A stretch of DNA of 43,807 nt, taken from IMG/VR virus record IMGVR_UViG_3300037247_001368, positions 1-43,807 of that record; one strand, written 5' to 3'. Below are positions 1-7,013 of this stretch, one piece after another. Below the pieces are notes generated by a model. That model was not told where the DNA came from. It did not search any database and saw only the letters and a program-made list of their open reading frames with translations. Source of the stretch: a virus. Positions within the stretch are counted from its first letter, which is position 1. Each line of letters begins with the position of its first letter. Both the position numbers and the translations under genes were made by a program.

Positions 1-3
1 GAC

Positions 4-387
4 GTGCGGAACATCGCCGACCCGAGGGCCACGAAAAAAGCGCGGCGGACGAAATCCGGGACGAGATCCGGGAAAACATCCGCGCGCGTCCCAAAGCCCG
101 AGCCCGAGCCCGAGCCCGAAGGCGACCAGCTCCCCGACCCCGGCGAGGCCGCGCCCGCCGGCGCCGAGCCGGAGGACGGTGAGGAGAAGTCGGACCGGCG
201 CTACCTGGACCTCGTCGCCATCGGGTCCGACCCGGAGCGTGCCGGGGCCTCGGAGTGGAGCGAGGCCGATGTTCAGACCTACCTCGTCGACGTCGAGTGC
301 GACGCGCTCGACAAACTGACGGAGAAGGATTTTGCGAAGATCCAGACGTACATCCAGGACCACGACCCGGACGGACGTCAGGTTTGA
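4..387 (+). CDS. Hypothetical acidic protein with Pro-Glu repeats (possibly 5'-partial)
   Basis: About 127 residues if read from the GTG at 4; the window begins three bases earlier, so the true start and ribosome binding site may lie outside. The N-terminus is Lys/Arg-rich, followed by a PEPEPEPE tract encoded by four perfect GCCCGA units, then a very acidic stretch. The last ~60 residues look folded (SEWSEADVQTYLVD onward). No family is recognised. It overlaps the nuclease gene by 56 bases, so the two are probably co-translated. A similar basic head plus PE-repeat layout occurs in the protein at 26825-27283, but the C-termini differ. Confidence 0.6.
   Translation: MRNIADPRATKKARRTKSGTRSGKTSARVPKPEPEPEPEGDQLPDPGEAAPAGAEPEDGEEKSDRRYLDLVAIGSDPERAGASEWSEADVQTYLVDVECDALDKLTEKDFAKIQTYIQDHDPDGRQV
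96..119 (+). repeat. Four tandem GCCCGA units
   Basis: Perfect 6-base tandem repeat coding for Pro-Glu dipeptides. The same unit in four copies recurs at 27016-27039 in another gene. Likely a slippage-prone linker rather than a DNA element. Confidence 0.8.
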
Positions 388-1042
388 ACCGGAAGGGCAC
401 CTCTACTTCCTCCGCCTGAAGACCGGCGAGGAGCGGGAGGTCCTGAGCGTGACGCGCGCCCTGGCGATCGCCGGGCCGCGGGGCGAGTGGGGGTTCGACG
501 AGGAGGCGGCGGCGCTCGGGACGAAGGTCCACAAGGCCGTCGCGCTCTGGCTCGTCGACCGCCTCGACGAGAATTCGCTGCACCCGATCCTCGCCGGCTA
601 TGTCGCGGGAGCGAAGAAGTTTGTCCACGACACGAAGTTCCGGATCTCGTCGGAGCACCATGTCGAGCGGGTCGTCCACGATCCAGCGCTCGGCGTCGCC
701 GGGACCCTCGATCTGTTCGGCAAGGCGTGGAAGCGGAAGGTCCTCGTCGACTGGAAGAGCGGGACGACGGTCGCGCCGTGGATGGATCTCCAGACCGGCG
801 GTTATCTGCATTGCGCCCGGCGGGTCGGGATCGTCGAGTTCGACGAGCCCGTCGAGCGCATGATCGTCCGGCTCACGCGGGACGGCGACTTCAAGATGTA
901 CCCGCACAAAGGCAGGAGCGACACGGCGGCTTTCTGCTCGTGCGTGACGCTCGCGTGGTGGAAGATCCGGAACGGGTTCGCGACCCTGCGGCCTGAAGAA
1001 GAGGAGGAGTTCGAGATATGGCAACCCACGGCAAGGATCTAG
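332..1042 (+). CDS. RecB-like PD-(D/E)XK nuclease
   Basis: Probably a phage recombination exonuclease or single-strand processing nuclease. The fold signature is visible in order: GTKVH around residues 63-67, Glu112 in HVERVV, GTLDLFG with Asp127, VDWKSG with Asp140 and Lys142, and QTGGYLH with Gln154. This matches the RecB/Cas4-type PD-(D/E)XK superfamily. The start is a TTG preceded by GGAGAAGG at 321-328 with good spacing; no ATG or GTG lies before the conserved core, so the exact start is uncertain. It overlaps the next gene by 25 bases. With the coiled-coil protein and the RusA-like resolvase nearby it forms a recombination module. The family is secure, the precise reaction is inferred. 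Confidence 0.82.
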   Translation: MRRSRRTSRTTTRTDVRFEPEGHLYFLRLKTGEEREVLSVTRALAIAGPRGEWGFDEEAAALGTKVHKAVALWLVDRLDENSLHPILAGYVAGAKKFVHDTKFRISSEHHVERVVHDPALGVAGTLDLFGKAWKRKVLVDWKSGTTVAPWMDLQTGGYLHCARRVGIVEFDEPVERMIVRLTRDGDFKMYPHKGRSDTAAFCSCVTLAWWKIRNGFATLRPEEEEEFEIWQPTARI

Positions 1043-1737
1043 TCCCCGTCACGGAGATCGCCCAGGTCGAGCTCAAGCTCAAGGCCGTCGGCGAGGAGAT
1101 CGACGCGCTCAAGAAGAAGGCCGCCGAGATCGCGGCCGAAGCGTTCGCGGTCCTCGATCGGGTGGCCGAGATGCCGGTCGAAACCTACGCGGAGTACGAG
1201 GCGGCCGGCCGGGCCCTCCGCGAAATGAAGGGCGGGATGCAGCTCGTCGACGCGCGCGTCGGCCCCCTCGTCTCCGCGGCTCACCAGACCCACAAGGCGG
1301 CGAAGTCGATCGAGACGGCCTTCAAGGGTCCGATGGAGAAGCTCCTGGGCGTGGTCAAGATGAAGATGCGCGCTGTGATCGTTCGTGAGGAGATCCGAGG
1401 CGCAAGCCCGCTCGAGGAGATCGGCCTCGACCAAGAAAAGCTCGCCGCGGCCTATGCCCTGGCCGAAGACGGCAAACAGGAGGAGGCGGAGGCCCTGCTC
1501 GCCGAGGCGGGCGTGTTCACCCCGGACGAGCTCCCGGAGGGCCTGCCGAAGATCGACGGCGTCTCGATCCGCACGGAATGGAGCTGGAAGGTCATCGACG
1601 AGAACAAGATCCAGCGCGAATATCTCATGCCGGACAAGAAGAAGATCGGCGGTGTCGTCCGCGCGATGCACGACAAGACCAAGATCAAGGGGATCACAGT
1701 CTACAGCTTCCCAAATCTCGCGATCTCGGCAAAGTAA
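1018..1737 (+). CDS. Coiled-coil recombination-module protein (Gp157-like architecture)
   Basis: 239 residues. The first half is strongly helical and charged (residues ~10-120), predicted coiled coil. The C-terminal part has TEWSWKVIDENKIQREYL followed by a Lys-rich segment, reminiscent of the ending of siphovirus Gp157-type proteins found beside phage recombination nucleases. That resemblance is by eye only. It starts at an ATG inside the end of the nuclease gene and is followed without a gap by the next gene, so it is translated with them. A structural or accessory role in recombination is inferred from position. Confidence 0.6.
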   Translation: MATHGKDLVPVTEIAQVELKLKAVGEEIDALKKKAAEIAAEAFAVLDRVAEMPVETYAEYEAAGRALREMKGGMQLVDARVGPLVSAAHQTHKAAKSIETAFKGPMEKLLGVVKMKMRAVIVREEIRGASPLEEIGLDQEKLAAAYALAEDGKQEEAEALLAEAGVFTPDELPEGLPKIDGVSIRTEWSWKVIDENKIQREYLMPDKKKIGGVVRAMHDKTKIKGITVYSFPNLAISAK

Positions 1738-1974
1738 ATGGCGAAGTTCGTCACGATCACCGGACCTTACCCTCGGCCGTGCGGTCACAAATCGCTTCCG
1801 CACGGCTACCAGTTCGACATCACGCCGGAGAGGAGGCGGTGGCTTCAGCTCCTCCCGTGCGACCGTTGCCGATGTAAACGAGATTGGAGCCCGACCGAGG
1901 AACAGCTCAAAGCGATCGTCGCCGCTCGGAGGTCCGAGGGGCGTCCAATTCCGAAAGCCTATTCAGGCTATTGA
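1738..1974 (+). CDS. Small Cys/His-containing protein
   Basis: 78 residues, starting immediately after the stop of the upstream gene. Visible metal-ligand candidates are Cys15 and His17 near the N-terminus and CDRCRC around residues 41-46, suggesting a single zinc-binding site. The remainder is basic (WLQLLPCDRCRCKRDW). No family is recognised. It is one of several tiny Cys-rich proteins in the window and may bind nucleic acid, but nothing in the sequence proves that. Confidence 0.6.
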   Translation: MAKFVTITGPYPRPCGHKSLPHGYQFDITPERRRWLQLLPCDRCRCKRDWSPTEEQLKAIVAARRSEGRPIPKAYSGY

Positions 1975-1975
1975 C

Positions 1976-1989
1976 AGGAGGGCTACGAG
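1976..1989 (+). promoter_or_regulatory. Strong ribosome binding site, repeated exactly at 2278-2291
   Basis: AGGAGGGCTACGAG followed by ATG. The same 17-base string including the start codon occurs before the gene at 2292. Related AGGAGGGCA versions precede the starts at 13746, 14697, 16933 and 26825, and CGGAGGGCA versions those at 6663, 12369 and 35707. Confidence 0.75.
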
Positions 1990-2163
1990 ATGAAGCTGGC
2001 TCGCTTCATCCGAGACCGTTATCGCTATCTGCGCCACTGCTGGCTGCGGGAGCATCGGCGCAGCAGGACGAAGGTTTTTGATACCGACGAATTCCGCGGC
2101 CAGGAGTGGACGTGTGATCGGTGCGGATATGTTTGGCGGGAAAAGAGGAAGGCACATCCATGA
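1990..2163 (+). CDS. Small zinc-ribbon-like protein
   Basis: 57 residues from an ATG behind an excellent ribosome binding site. The C-terminal half has WTCDRCGYVWREK, a typical CxxC zinc-knuckle; a second ligand pair could be His/Cys in the RHCWLREH segment. Very basic overall, so nucleic-acid binding is plausible. It overlaps the next gene by four bases (ATGA). No family is recognised. Confidence 0.65.
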   Translation: MKLARFIRDRYRYLRHCWLREHRRSRTKVFDTDEFRGQEWTCDRCGYVWREKRKAHP

Positions 2164-2279
2164 ATAAGTCAACCCCTGATCTGGGGTGCAGTCCGGTCGC
2201 CTGTCTGATGCTGGTACTCGTGTACCTGATCGGGGCGGCCAGTGGAATGCTGGCAGCGTGGGCGCTGTCCAGCCTCTAG
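2160..2279 (+). CDS. Small single-span membrane protein
   Basis: 39 residues: a short polar head, then one hydrophobic segment from about residue 13 to 38 (VACLMLVLVYLIGAASGMLA). It starts in an ATGA overlap with the zinc-ribbon gene and ends at the ribosome binding site of the next gene, which supports genuine translation. It probably inserts in the host inner membrane. It lacks the charged tail typical of a holin, and the surrounding genes are not lysis genes. Confidence 0.55.
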   Translation: MNKSTPDLGCSPVACLMLVLVYLIGAASGMLAAWALSSL

Positions 2280-2291
2280 GAGGGCTACGAG

Positions 2292-2759
2292 ATGGGCAAG
2301 TCGAAGAGGAACGCGGTCGTGAAGCTCCACGGGGACGTGGGGAAATTCTCGGTCCAGAAGATGATGAAGGACGGGGAGCTCAAGAGCATCACCACCCGGC
2401 TGTGCATCCCCGAACCGGACTTTGGGACGATCGCTCAGCTCTGCGTCGACCCCGGCGCGGCCGAGGCGGCGATGATCGCTGCGGCCGAGGCGCGCGCCAA
2501 GATCGAGCTCCCGGTCCGTCAAGAGGAAATGATTGTCCGGTGGAAACAGGGGAAGGATACGCTCGCGTCCAACACCGGCGCATCATTACGGGAGATCATT
2601 CTCAAAGGCTCGAAGAACGAGGTCGTCGTCGAATTCGGGGAGCCGTTCCTCACGGACGTCGGGCAATTCTACCTCGAAAACCTCGGTGTCTCGCTCGTTC
2701 TCGAGATCGAGCCTCAGCAGAAGGAGCTCGAGTTCAAGGGCGAAGACGTTGGCTCGTAG
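2292..2759 (+). CDS. Hypothetical protein of the recombination module
   Basis: 155 residues, preceded by the exact AGGAGGGCTACGAG ribosome binding site. Mixed alpha/beta sequence with a basic N-terminus (MGKSKRNAVVKLHGDVGKFSVQK) and an acidic C-terminus ending in KELEFKGEDVGS. No motif of a known family is visible. The position between nuclease and resolvase, and the acidic tail, would fit a DNA-binding accessory such as a recombination mediator or single-strand binding protein, but this is a guess from context. Confidence 0.6.
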   Translation: MGKSKRNAVVKLHGDVGKFSVQKMMKDGELKSITTRLCIPEPDFGTIAQLCVDPGAAEAAMIAAAEARAKIELPVRQEEMIVRWKQGKDTLASNTGASLREIILKGSKNEVVVEFGEPFLTDVGQFYLENLGVSLVLEIEPQQKELEFKGEDVGS

Positions 2760-2794
2760 AGCCTGAAGTAACAGCAACATCTGGAGGACATCAC

Positions 2795-3049
2795 ATGAAC
2801 GGTTCGCTTTACACTGGGGAATTCTTCCTCGTCACGATCTATTCGTTCGAGGACGATACTTCGAACAATTACCCTGTCTTGGCCGAGAACGGTGACGTCG
2901 CGATCGAGTTCGCGAAAGCTCAGGCTAGACGTGACGGATACGACGAGCCGCTCTCGACTGAGAGTTTGACGCATTTAGATGGGCCAGCTTTTCTTGCAGG
3001 GGATCCGGCGGAACTGTTAGACCCGATCGACGAGGCCACCGAACAGTGA
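2795..3049 (+). CDS. Hypothetical small acidic protein
   Basis: 84 residues from an ATG preceded by CTGGAGGACATCAC, a good ribosome binding site. The sequence is acidic with an early beta-rich stretch (YTGEFFLVTIYSFEDD). No family is recognised. It overlaps the RusA-like gene by four bases (GTGA), implying coupled translation. Confidence 0.6.
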   Translation: MNGSLYTGEFFLVTIYSFEDDTSNNYPVLAENGDVAIEFAKAQARRDGYDEPLSTESLTHLDGPAFLAGDPAELLDPIDEATEQ

Positions 3050-3561
3050 CGGGCCTGTTCGACCAGGGCGAGCAGATCGAGATCTTCGTCGAGGGCGTCC
3101 CGAAGACGAAGGGCTCCCTCACGGGGATCTGCCTGAATGTCATCGCCGTCATCAGGGCCGGGCTCGGGGCGAACGGAAGACCTCGGGTCCGGCCTCAGAT
3201 TGCCATGAGCGAGACCTCGACCCCGAAGGCGCGGCGAGAGCGCCGGCAATGGCGCAAGACCCTCGAGGACGCGATCGCCTGGGAGTGGGGCGAGAAGGTC
3301 GGCGAGAAGATCCCGGAGCACGTCCCCGTCGAGGTCCATCTCCTCTACCTTTTCCGCCGGCCGAAGTCCGTGAAGCCGTCGAAACGCCGGCGCCCAACGG
3401 CGAAGCTGGACATCGACAAGCTCGAGCGGATGGTCCTGGATTGCATGACGAAGGCCGGCGTCTACCACGACGACGGCCAGGTCTGCAAGGTCACGCATGA
3501 GAAAGACTACGCGCTCGAGACCTCTGCGACGGGCGTCAGAATTCGCATCTCGTCTTTCTGA
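3046..3561 (+). CDS. rusA: RusA-like Holliday junction resolvase
   Basis: 171 residues. RusA enzymes cut four-way junctions made during phage recombination or replication, resolving branches before packaging. The hallmark acidic residues are visible: KLDIDKLERMVLD with Asp122, Asp124 and Asp132, then VYHDDGQV with Asp142/Asp143, in the right order and spacing. The N-terminus IEIFVEGVPKTKGS is the usual RusA beta strand. A glycine/arginine-rich insert near residues 38-50 is longer than in the shortest members. GTG start in a GTGA overlap with the upstream gene. It is the last gene before the promoter at 3566. Confidence 0.85.
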   Translation: MTGLFDQGEQIEIFVEGVPKTKGSLTGICLNVIAVIRAGLGANGRPRVRPQIAMSETSTPKARRERRQWRKTLEDAIAWEWGEKVGEKIPEHVPVEVHLLYLFRRPKSVKPSKRRRPTAKLDIDKLERMVLDCMTKAGVYHDDGQVCKVTHEKDYALETSATGVRIRISSF

Positions 3562-3565
3562 ATCG

Positions 3566-3594
3566 TTGACCCGCCCGCGCCGTTCCGATAGACT
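3566..3594 (+). promoter_or_regulatory. Sigma70-like promoter for the 3625-4866 gene
   Basis: TTGACC at 3566-3571, 17-base spacer, TAGACT at 3589-3594. It lies just after the resolvase gene and about 30 bases before the next start. The same core with an 18-base spacer occurs at 28911-28940. Confidence 0.7.
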
Positions 3595-3624
3595 CTGCAC
3601 CAACCCGGCCGGAGATGCCCGCCA

Positions 3625-4866
3625 ATGATCGTCAAACCCGGAGCGACCGACGTCACCCTTTATCTGTTCGTCGTCGGCGACGCGAGCAACGCCAACCCAG
3701 GCGATCCGATCACTGGTTTGGCCTTCGGCGACGTGACCACGTTCGCCTACACGCGCGAACGCACGGTCGAGACGACCTTCGCGGCAATCACGCTCGCCAG
3801 CCCCAGCGCCGTCCACGCCGACGGCGGCTTCATCGAGGTCGACGCGACGAATTCTCCGGGTCTTTACCGGGTCGACATCCCGGATGCGGCGGTCGCCACC
3901 GGGAGCCCGCTCGCAGAGATCACCGCGGTCTTCGCCGGGGCGAAAAACGTCCGCTCGCAGCCGATCTTCGTCGAGCTCAACGTCGGCGCGGTTTGGGACG
4001 TGCTCGGATCCAACCACGTTGTCGACGACTCGATGGGCGAGAAGATGAAGGGGCTCGCGCCGGCCGGGGGTGATGTAAGCGGCACGCCAACGTCGAGCGT
4101 ATTCGAGACCGATCTACCCGGAGTCACCGACGACGACCTCAAGGATCAGATCGTTGTGTTTGTTGACGGGAATCTCGAAGGCGCAGCCCGCCGGATCACA
4201 GGGAACGTAATTAACGGAACGAATGAAATCACGGTGGCGCCAGCCTTTAGCGCGGCGCCGGCCGTGAACGATCGCTGCATCCTCGTGAGTGTCGCGCAGG
4301 CACTCGGGATCGCCGACGCCGTCTGGGACGAACTCGTTGCTGACCACGCGGACGACGTCCCTGGCAAGTTCGGCGGTGCGATCGCCGGGTTGGTTCCCAA
4401 GGCGAGTCAGACCCCGGCGGTGGGCGGCAGCCCAACCACGACGGCGTTCGATTCCGGCCTGACCGAAGCCGACGATTTCTGGATTGGATCAATCGTTGTT
4501 TTCACGTCAGGAAATCTGGCAGGTCAGGCCCGACGTATCACAGACTACGCGAACACGAACGGGCGGATCACAGTCGGTCTGGCCTTCGCGGCAGCGCCCG
4601 CCGTGGATTCTGAATTCGTCATCATCTCGGCTTCCGACGTGCTTCGGGAGCCGCTTCCCGAGCTTGCGGCCGTCCCCGCGGCCAGCCCACCGGTCGGCGA
4701 GGCGCTCATGTGGGAATACATGCAGCTTCGCAACCGGAAGGTCACCGACGACAGCGGATCGCCGACGAAGGCCCAGGTCTTCAACGACGCCGGGACGAAG
4801 ATCGCTGACGCGAACGTGACCGACACTGGCGCCGGCGGCCTGGCTACCCGCGAGAAGTATTCCTGA
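3625..4866 (+). CDS. Structural/adhesin-like protein with two internal repeats
   Basis: 413 residues. Residues 1-118 resemble the N-terminal Ig-like module of baseplate-upper-protein (BppU) type phage proteins: a beta-rich block ending in GLYRVDIPDA and a final strand SQPIFVELNV. Two homologous beta repeats follow, about 150-222 and 264-335, each with the pattern IVVF-x-x-GNL-x-G-x-ARRIT and a later AF-x-AAPAV. Segments of the form AVWD...H...DD occur before each repeat. Such modules are common in tail-tip and fibre proteins, so a virion role at the host surface is likely. It has its own promoter and a terminator overlapping its stop, and is isolated from the main structural genes. ATG with a CCGGAG ribosome binding site 11 bases upstream. 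Confidence 0.7.
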   Translation: MIVKPGATDVTLYLFVVGDASNANPGDPITGLAFGDVTTFAYTRERTVETTFAAITLASPSAVHADGGFIEVDATNSPGLYRVDIPDAAVATGSPLAEITAVFAGAKNVRSQPIFVELNVGAVWDVLGSNHVVDDSMGEKMKGLAPAGGDVSGTPTSSVFETDLPGVTDDDLKDQIVVFVDGNLEGAARRITGNVINGTNEITVAPAFSAAPAVNDRCILVSVAQALGIADAVWDELVADHADDVPGKFGGAIAGLVPKASQTPAVGGSPTTTAFDSGLTEADDFWIGSIVVFTSGNLAGQARRITDYANTNGRITVGLAFAAAPAVDSEFVIISASDVLREPLPELAAVPAASPPVGEALMWEYMQLRNRKVTDDSGSPTKAQVFNDAGTKIADANVTDTGAGGLATREKYS

Positions 4867-4879
4867 TTTCTCGTTTTTT
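4851..4879 (+). terminator. Rho-independent terminator overlapping the end of the 3625-4866 gene
   Basis: Stem CGAGAA (4851-4856) pairs with TTCTCG (4868-4873), with an 11-base loop and then six T (4874-4879). The stop codon lies in the loop. Confidence 0.72.
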
Positions 4880-4883
4880 CCTC

Positions 4884-4912
4884 TGGACAGACGCAGGCCT
4901 GCACGGTAGGGT
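4884..4912 (+). promoter_or_regulatory. Sigma70-like promoter for the replication/accessory operon
   Basis: TGGACA at 4884-4889, 17-base spacer, TAGGGT at 4907-4912, five bases after a terminator. The next gene starts 172 bases downstream. Confidence 0.55.
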
Positions 4913-5084
4913 CTCTCCCGGACGCTACGAGCAGGGCGAGGAGGAACTGTCCGCCGCATAATCTGATCTCGGGTCGGGAGCTCTCGCCGATCCCTACCTG
5001 GTCCTCCTCGGATCAGCTCGGGCGTCCTCCGGCGATCTCCCGGCCCGGACCATAAGGCTCTCGGGGGAAGAGGAGTCTCGCGCC
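4913..5084 (+). promoter_or_regulatory. Structured 5' leader of the replication operon
   Basis: No gene is seen in this stretch. CGAGGAGGA at 4937-4945 is perfectly complementary to TCCTCCTCG at 5002-5010, a 9-bp long-range stem that hides a Shine-Dalgarno-like GGAGGA. Inside the loop GGTCGGGA (4972-4979) can pair with TCCCTACC (4991-4998) with one mismatch. The GAGGAG nearest the start, just after 5070, serves the GTG at 5085. A regulatory RNA role is inference. Confidence 0.4.
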
Positions 5085-5924
5085 GTGGCGTCACGAAAGC
5101 GGCCCGCCATGCTGTGGTACGGCGGCGACTGGCTCAAGGATCCGCACCTCTCGATGTGCTCTCCGGCGACGCGAGGAATCTGGATGGACGCTCTCTGTCT
5201 GATGCACGAAAACGAAGAGTCGGGCTCGATCACCGGGACGACCGAGGGCCTTTCCAGGGCCTGCCGATGCACGCCCGACGAGCTTACCTTCGCGCTCAAA
5301 GAGCTTGAGCTGTCCGGGGTTTGTCCGCCGATTGTCCGGGAAAAGTCGGCAGACCGTCACGAAACTGTCACGATCAAGAATCGCAGGATGGTAAGGGAAT
5401 CAATCGAACGCAAGTCGGCTCGGGAACGGAAGATACGAGAGCGCGATCGCAAGCGGGATGATCGGTCACGCGATTGTCACGAGATTGTCACGCCCCCTCT
5501 TTCATCTTCATCTTCATCTTCAGAACAAGAGGGGACTCCTAACGGAGTCCCGTCAGGTTTACTTGTCGGAGAGGACGGATCGAAGATCAACTGGCAGGCG
5601 ATCATAATCCGCTGGAACGATCTGGCGAAAGCGAATGGGCTTTCGAAAATCTTTTCGATGAATGCAAAGCGGCGGGGGCACTATCGGGCTCGGCTCCGAG
5701 AGGCGCCGGGCCTCTGGAAAATCCTGGAGTGCGAGATCCCGCTGCTCGGCGAATTTGCCCGGGCCTCTCGATGGTTCTCATTTCCGTGGATCATCAGCAG
5801 CCAAGACAGGCTAGACAAGCTGAACGAAGGCAATTACCGAGTGGAAAGCGGGCCGAGCCCGGAACAGAAGATCAAAGACGACTACAATCGCAGCCTGGGG
5901 CGGAAAGTGGGAGGAGACTCATGA
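5085..5924 (+). CDS. Phage replication-initiator/organizer-like protein
   Basis: 279 residues. The first ~85 (MLWYGGDWLKDPHLSMCSPA, then the TRGIW helix and a short winged-helix-like region) look like the N-terminal domain of phage replisome organizers and DUF1376-type proteins, which bind the origin. A basic coiled segment (ESIERKSARERKIRERDRKR) and a serine-rich linker encoded by repeated TTCATC units follow. The C-terminal ~110 residues (WNDLAKANGLSKIFSMNAKRRGHYRARL, then WSFPWII-like aromatic motifs) resemble the tail of the same proteins. GTG start behind GAGGAG. First gene of the unit starting at the 4884 promoter. Function by architecture; origin not known. Confidence 0.7.
   Translation: MASRKRPAMLWYGGDWLKDPHLSMCSPATRGIWMDALCLMHENEESGSITGTTEGLSRACRCTPDELTFALKELELSGVCPPIVREKSADRHETVTIKNRRMVRESIERKSARERKIRERDRKRDDRSRDCHEIVTPPLSSSSSSSEQEGTPNGVPSGLLVGEDGSKINWQAIIIRWNDLAKANGLSKIFSMNAKRRGHYRARLREAPGLWKILECEIPLLGEFARASRWFSFPWIISSQDRLDKLNEGNYRVESGPSPEQKIKDDYNRSLGRKVGGDS
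5532..5551 (+). other. Perfect hairpin inside the replication gene
   Basis: GGGACTCC, loop TAAC, GGAGTCCC: an 8-bp stem in the linker-coding part of the gene, just after the serine-coding TTCATC repeats. No T-run follows. Confidence 0.55.
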
Positions 5925-6136
5925 GGCGAACCACAACGCGAAACGCTTTTCGGGCCGGGATGGCTGAGGCCGCCGAGATTCTGACGCGGAAAGCAGGCCA
6001 ATTTCGTCGCGAAAGCCGGAACGACGTGGAGGAGAAAAGCCTGGCCTATGACGCCGCCGCCATCGCCCTGTCGTGGCTCTCTCGGGAACTCCCGGACGGG
6101 CGTATAGACCAGCTTTTGGAACGCGAAAACGCTTGA
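5921..6136 (+). CDS. Hypothetical small helical protein
   Basis: 71 residues starting in an ATGA overlap with the replication gene. Mostly helical, Arg/Ala/Glu-rich (FRAGMAEAAEILTRKAGQFR). No recognised family. Its stop overlaps a TTG that begins the next small gene, indicating tight translational coupling. Confidence 0.55.
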   Translation: MRRTTTRNAFRAGMAEAAEILTRKAGQFRRESRNDVEEKSLAYDAAAIALSWLSRELPDGRIDQLLERENA

Positions 6137-6294
6137 ATCTGCGCCGGATACTCGTGTTCGTGATCGGGGCGACCTCGACCCTCGCGGTGATCGCGATCGT
6201 GGCGCGGGCCTGGGACGTGGCGGCCTTCTCGGCGATCGCGGCGCTCGTCGCCCTGGTGTTCTGGAAAGACCTGGATCAGGAGGACGAGAGATGA
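6133..6294 (+). CDS. Small membrane protein with two hydrophobic segments
   Basis: 53 residues from a TTG in a TTGA overlap. Residues ~5-23 (ILVFVIGATSTLAVIAIVA) and ~28-43 (VAAFSAIAALVALVFW) are hydrophobic, with a short link between them and an acidic C-terminus (DLDQEDER). Probably an inner-membrane hairpin protein. A longer in-frame start further upstream exists but would overlap the preceding gene by about 60 bases. A holin-like size, yet no lysis genes are nearby. Confidence 0.5.
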   Translation: MNLRRILVFVIGATSTLAVIAIVARAWDVAAFSAIAALVALVFWKDLDQEDER

Positions 6295-6620
6295 ACGTGA
6301 ACGACTGGACGCTTGCGGAGATGGAGAGATTCGAGGATGTGATCGGGTCGGCCGCAGGAGCGGTCGCTCGGGGCGAGTTGAACTGCGTCGACGTTTACCG
6401 GCTAGACCCACGGCTCAAAACCGAGCCTCCCGTCGAGGTTCGGATCCGGATCGAGGCCGCGCGCGATGAGGAGGCCCGGGTTCCGATCGCTGCCCAGCTC
6501 AATGTCCGCGAAGACGAGACGTTTGATTCCTGGATCGCGCGGGCCCAGAAGCTCTTTGCGTCGCCGGGCTTCATCGTCAATTTCGTGGGCAAGACGGTGA
6601 CGGGAGACAATCGAATCTGA
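6291..6620 (+). CDS. Hypothetical protein
   Basis: 109 residues, ATGA overlap with the upstream membrane-protein gene. An N-terminal helix (DWTLAEMERFEDVIGSAAGA) is followed by alternating beta strands (VEVRIRIEAA) and a final FIVNFVGKTVTG. No family is recognised. A small hairpin directly follows its stop. Confidence 0.55.
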   Translation: MNVNDWTLAEMERFEDVIGSAAGAVARGELNCVDVYRLDPRLKTEPPVEVRIRIEAARDEEARVPIAAQLNVREDETFDSWIARAQKLFASPGFIVNFVGKTVTGDNRI

Positions 6621-6636
6621 CGCCGCGGCTGGCGTC
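6619..6636 (+). other. Intergenic hairpin
   Basis: GACGCC, six-base loop, GGCGTC in the 42-base gap between two genes. It lacks a T-run, so it may be an RNA stability or processing element rather than a terminator. Confidence 0.4.
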
Positions 6637-6662
6637 GAAACGAACAAGTCGGAGGGCAACCG

Positions 6663-7013
6663 ATGCAGACGAAAGAACAGGACATCGCGAAACTCAGCCG
6701 CGAGATCCTCTCGCTGCGCGACGAGGCAGCCGAACTCTGCGAGCGATCGCGGCAGCTTGGCAAACAGGCCAAAAAGACGGTCGGCCGCAAGGACAGCGCG
6801 TTCATGGCTCTCGGCGCGCTCCTGGGCGACAATCTCAAGCCGGTTGCATTCTCAACCCACGATCCTACCGACGGGCGCACGATCATCGTCGTCGTGTCAA
6901 AACCGTCTGGCCAAGCGCCGACCGTCGAGCGTCTTGAGGTCCTGTCGGGCCTCGGGGACGTCCCGCGCGCACCTGAAACCGCCATTCTGCAAGAAGAGGG
7001 GGGCGGAACATGA
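6663..7013 (+). CDS. Hypothetical coiled-coil protein
   Basis: 116 residues behind a GGAGGGCAACC ribosome binding site. Residues ~3-45 form a heptad-like coiled coil (IAKLSREILSLRDEAAELCE). The second half is beta-rich (RTIIVVVSKP). No family is recognised. It ends in an overlap with the ASCH-domain gene. Confidence 0.6.
   Translation: MQTKEQDIAKLSREILSLRDEAAELCERSRQLGKQAKKTVGRKDSAFMALGALLGDNLKPVAFSTHDPTDGRTIIVVVSKPSGQAPTVERLEVLSGLGDVPRAPETAILQEEGGGT

Noticed and set aside
2160-2279. Small membrane protein as a holin
   Set aside because: Size is compatible but no endolysin or spanin is nearby and the position is in the recombination module.
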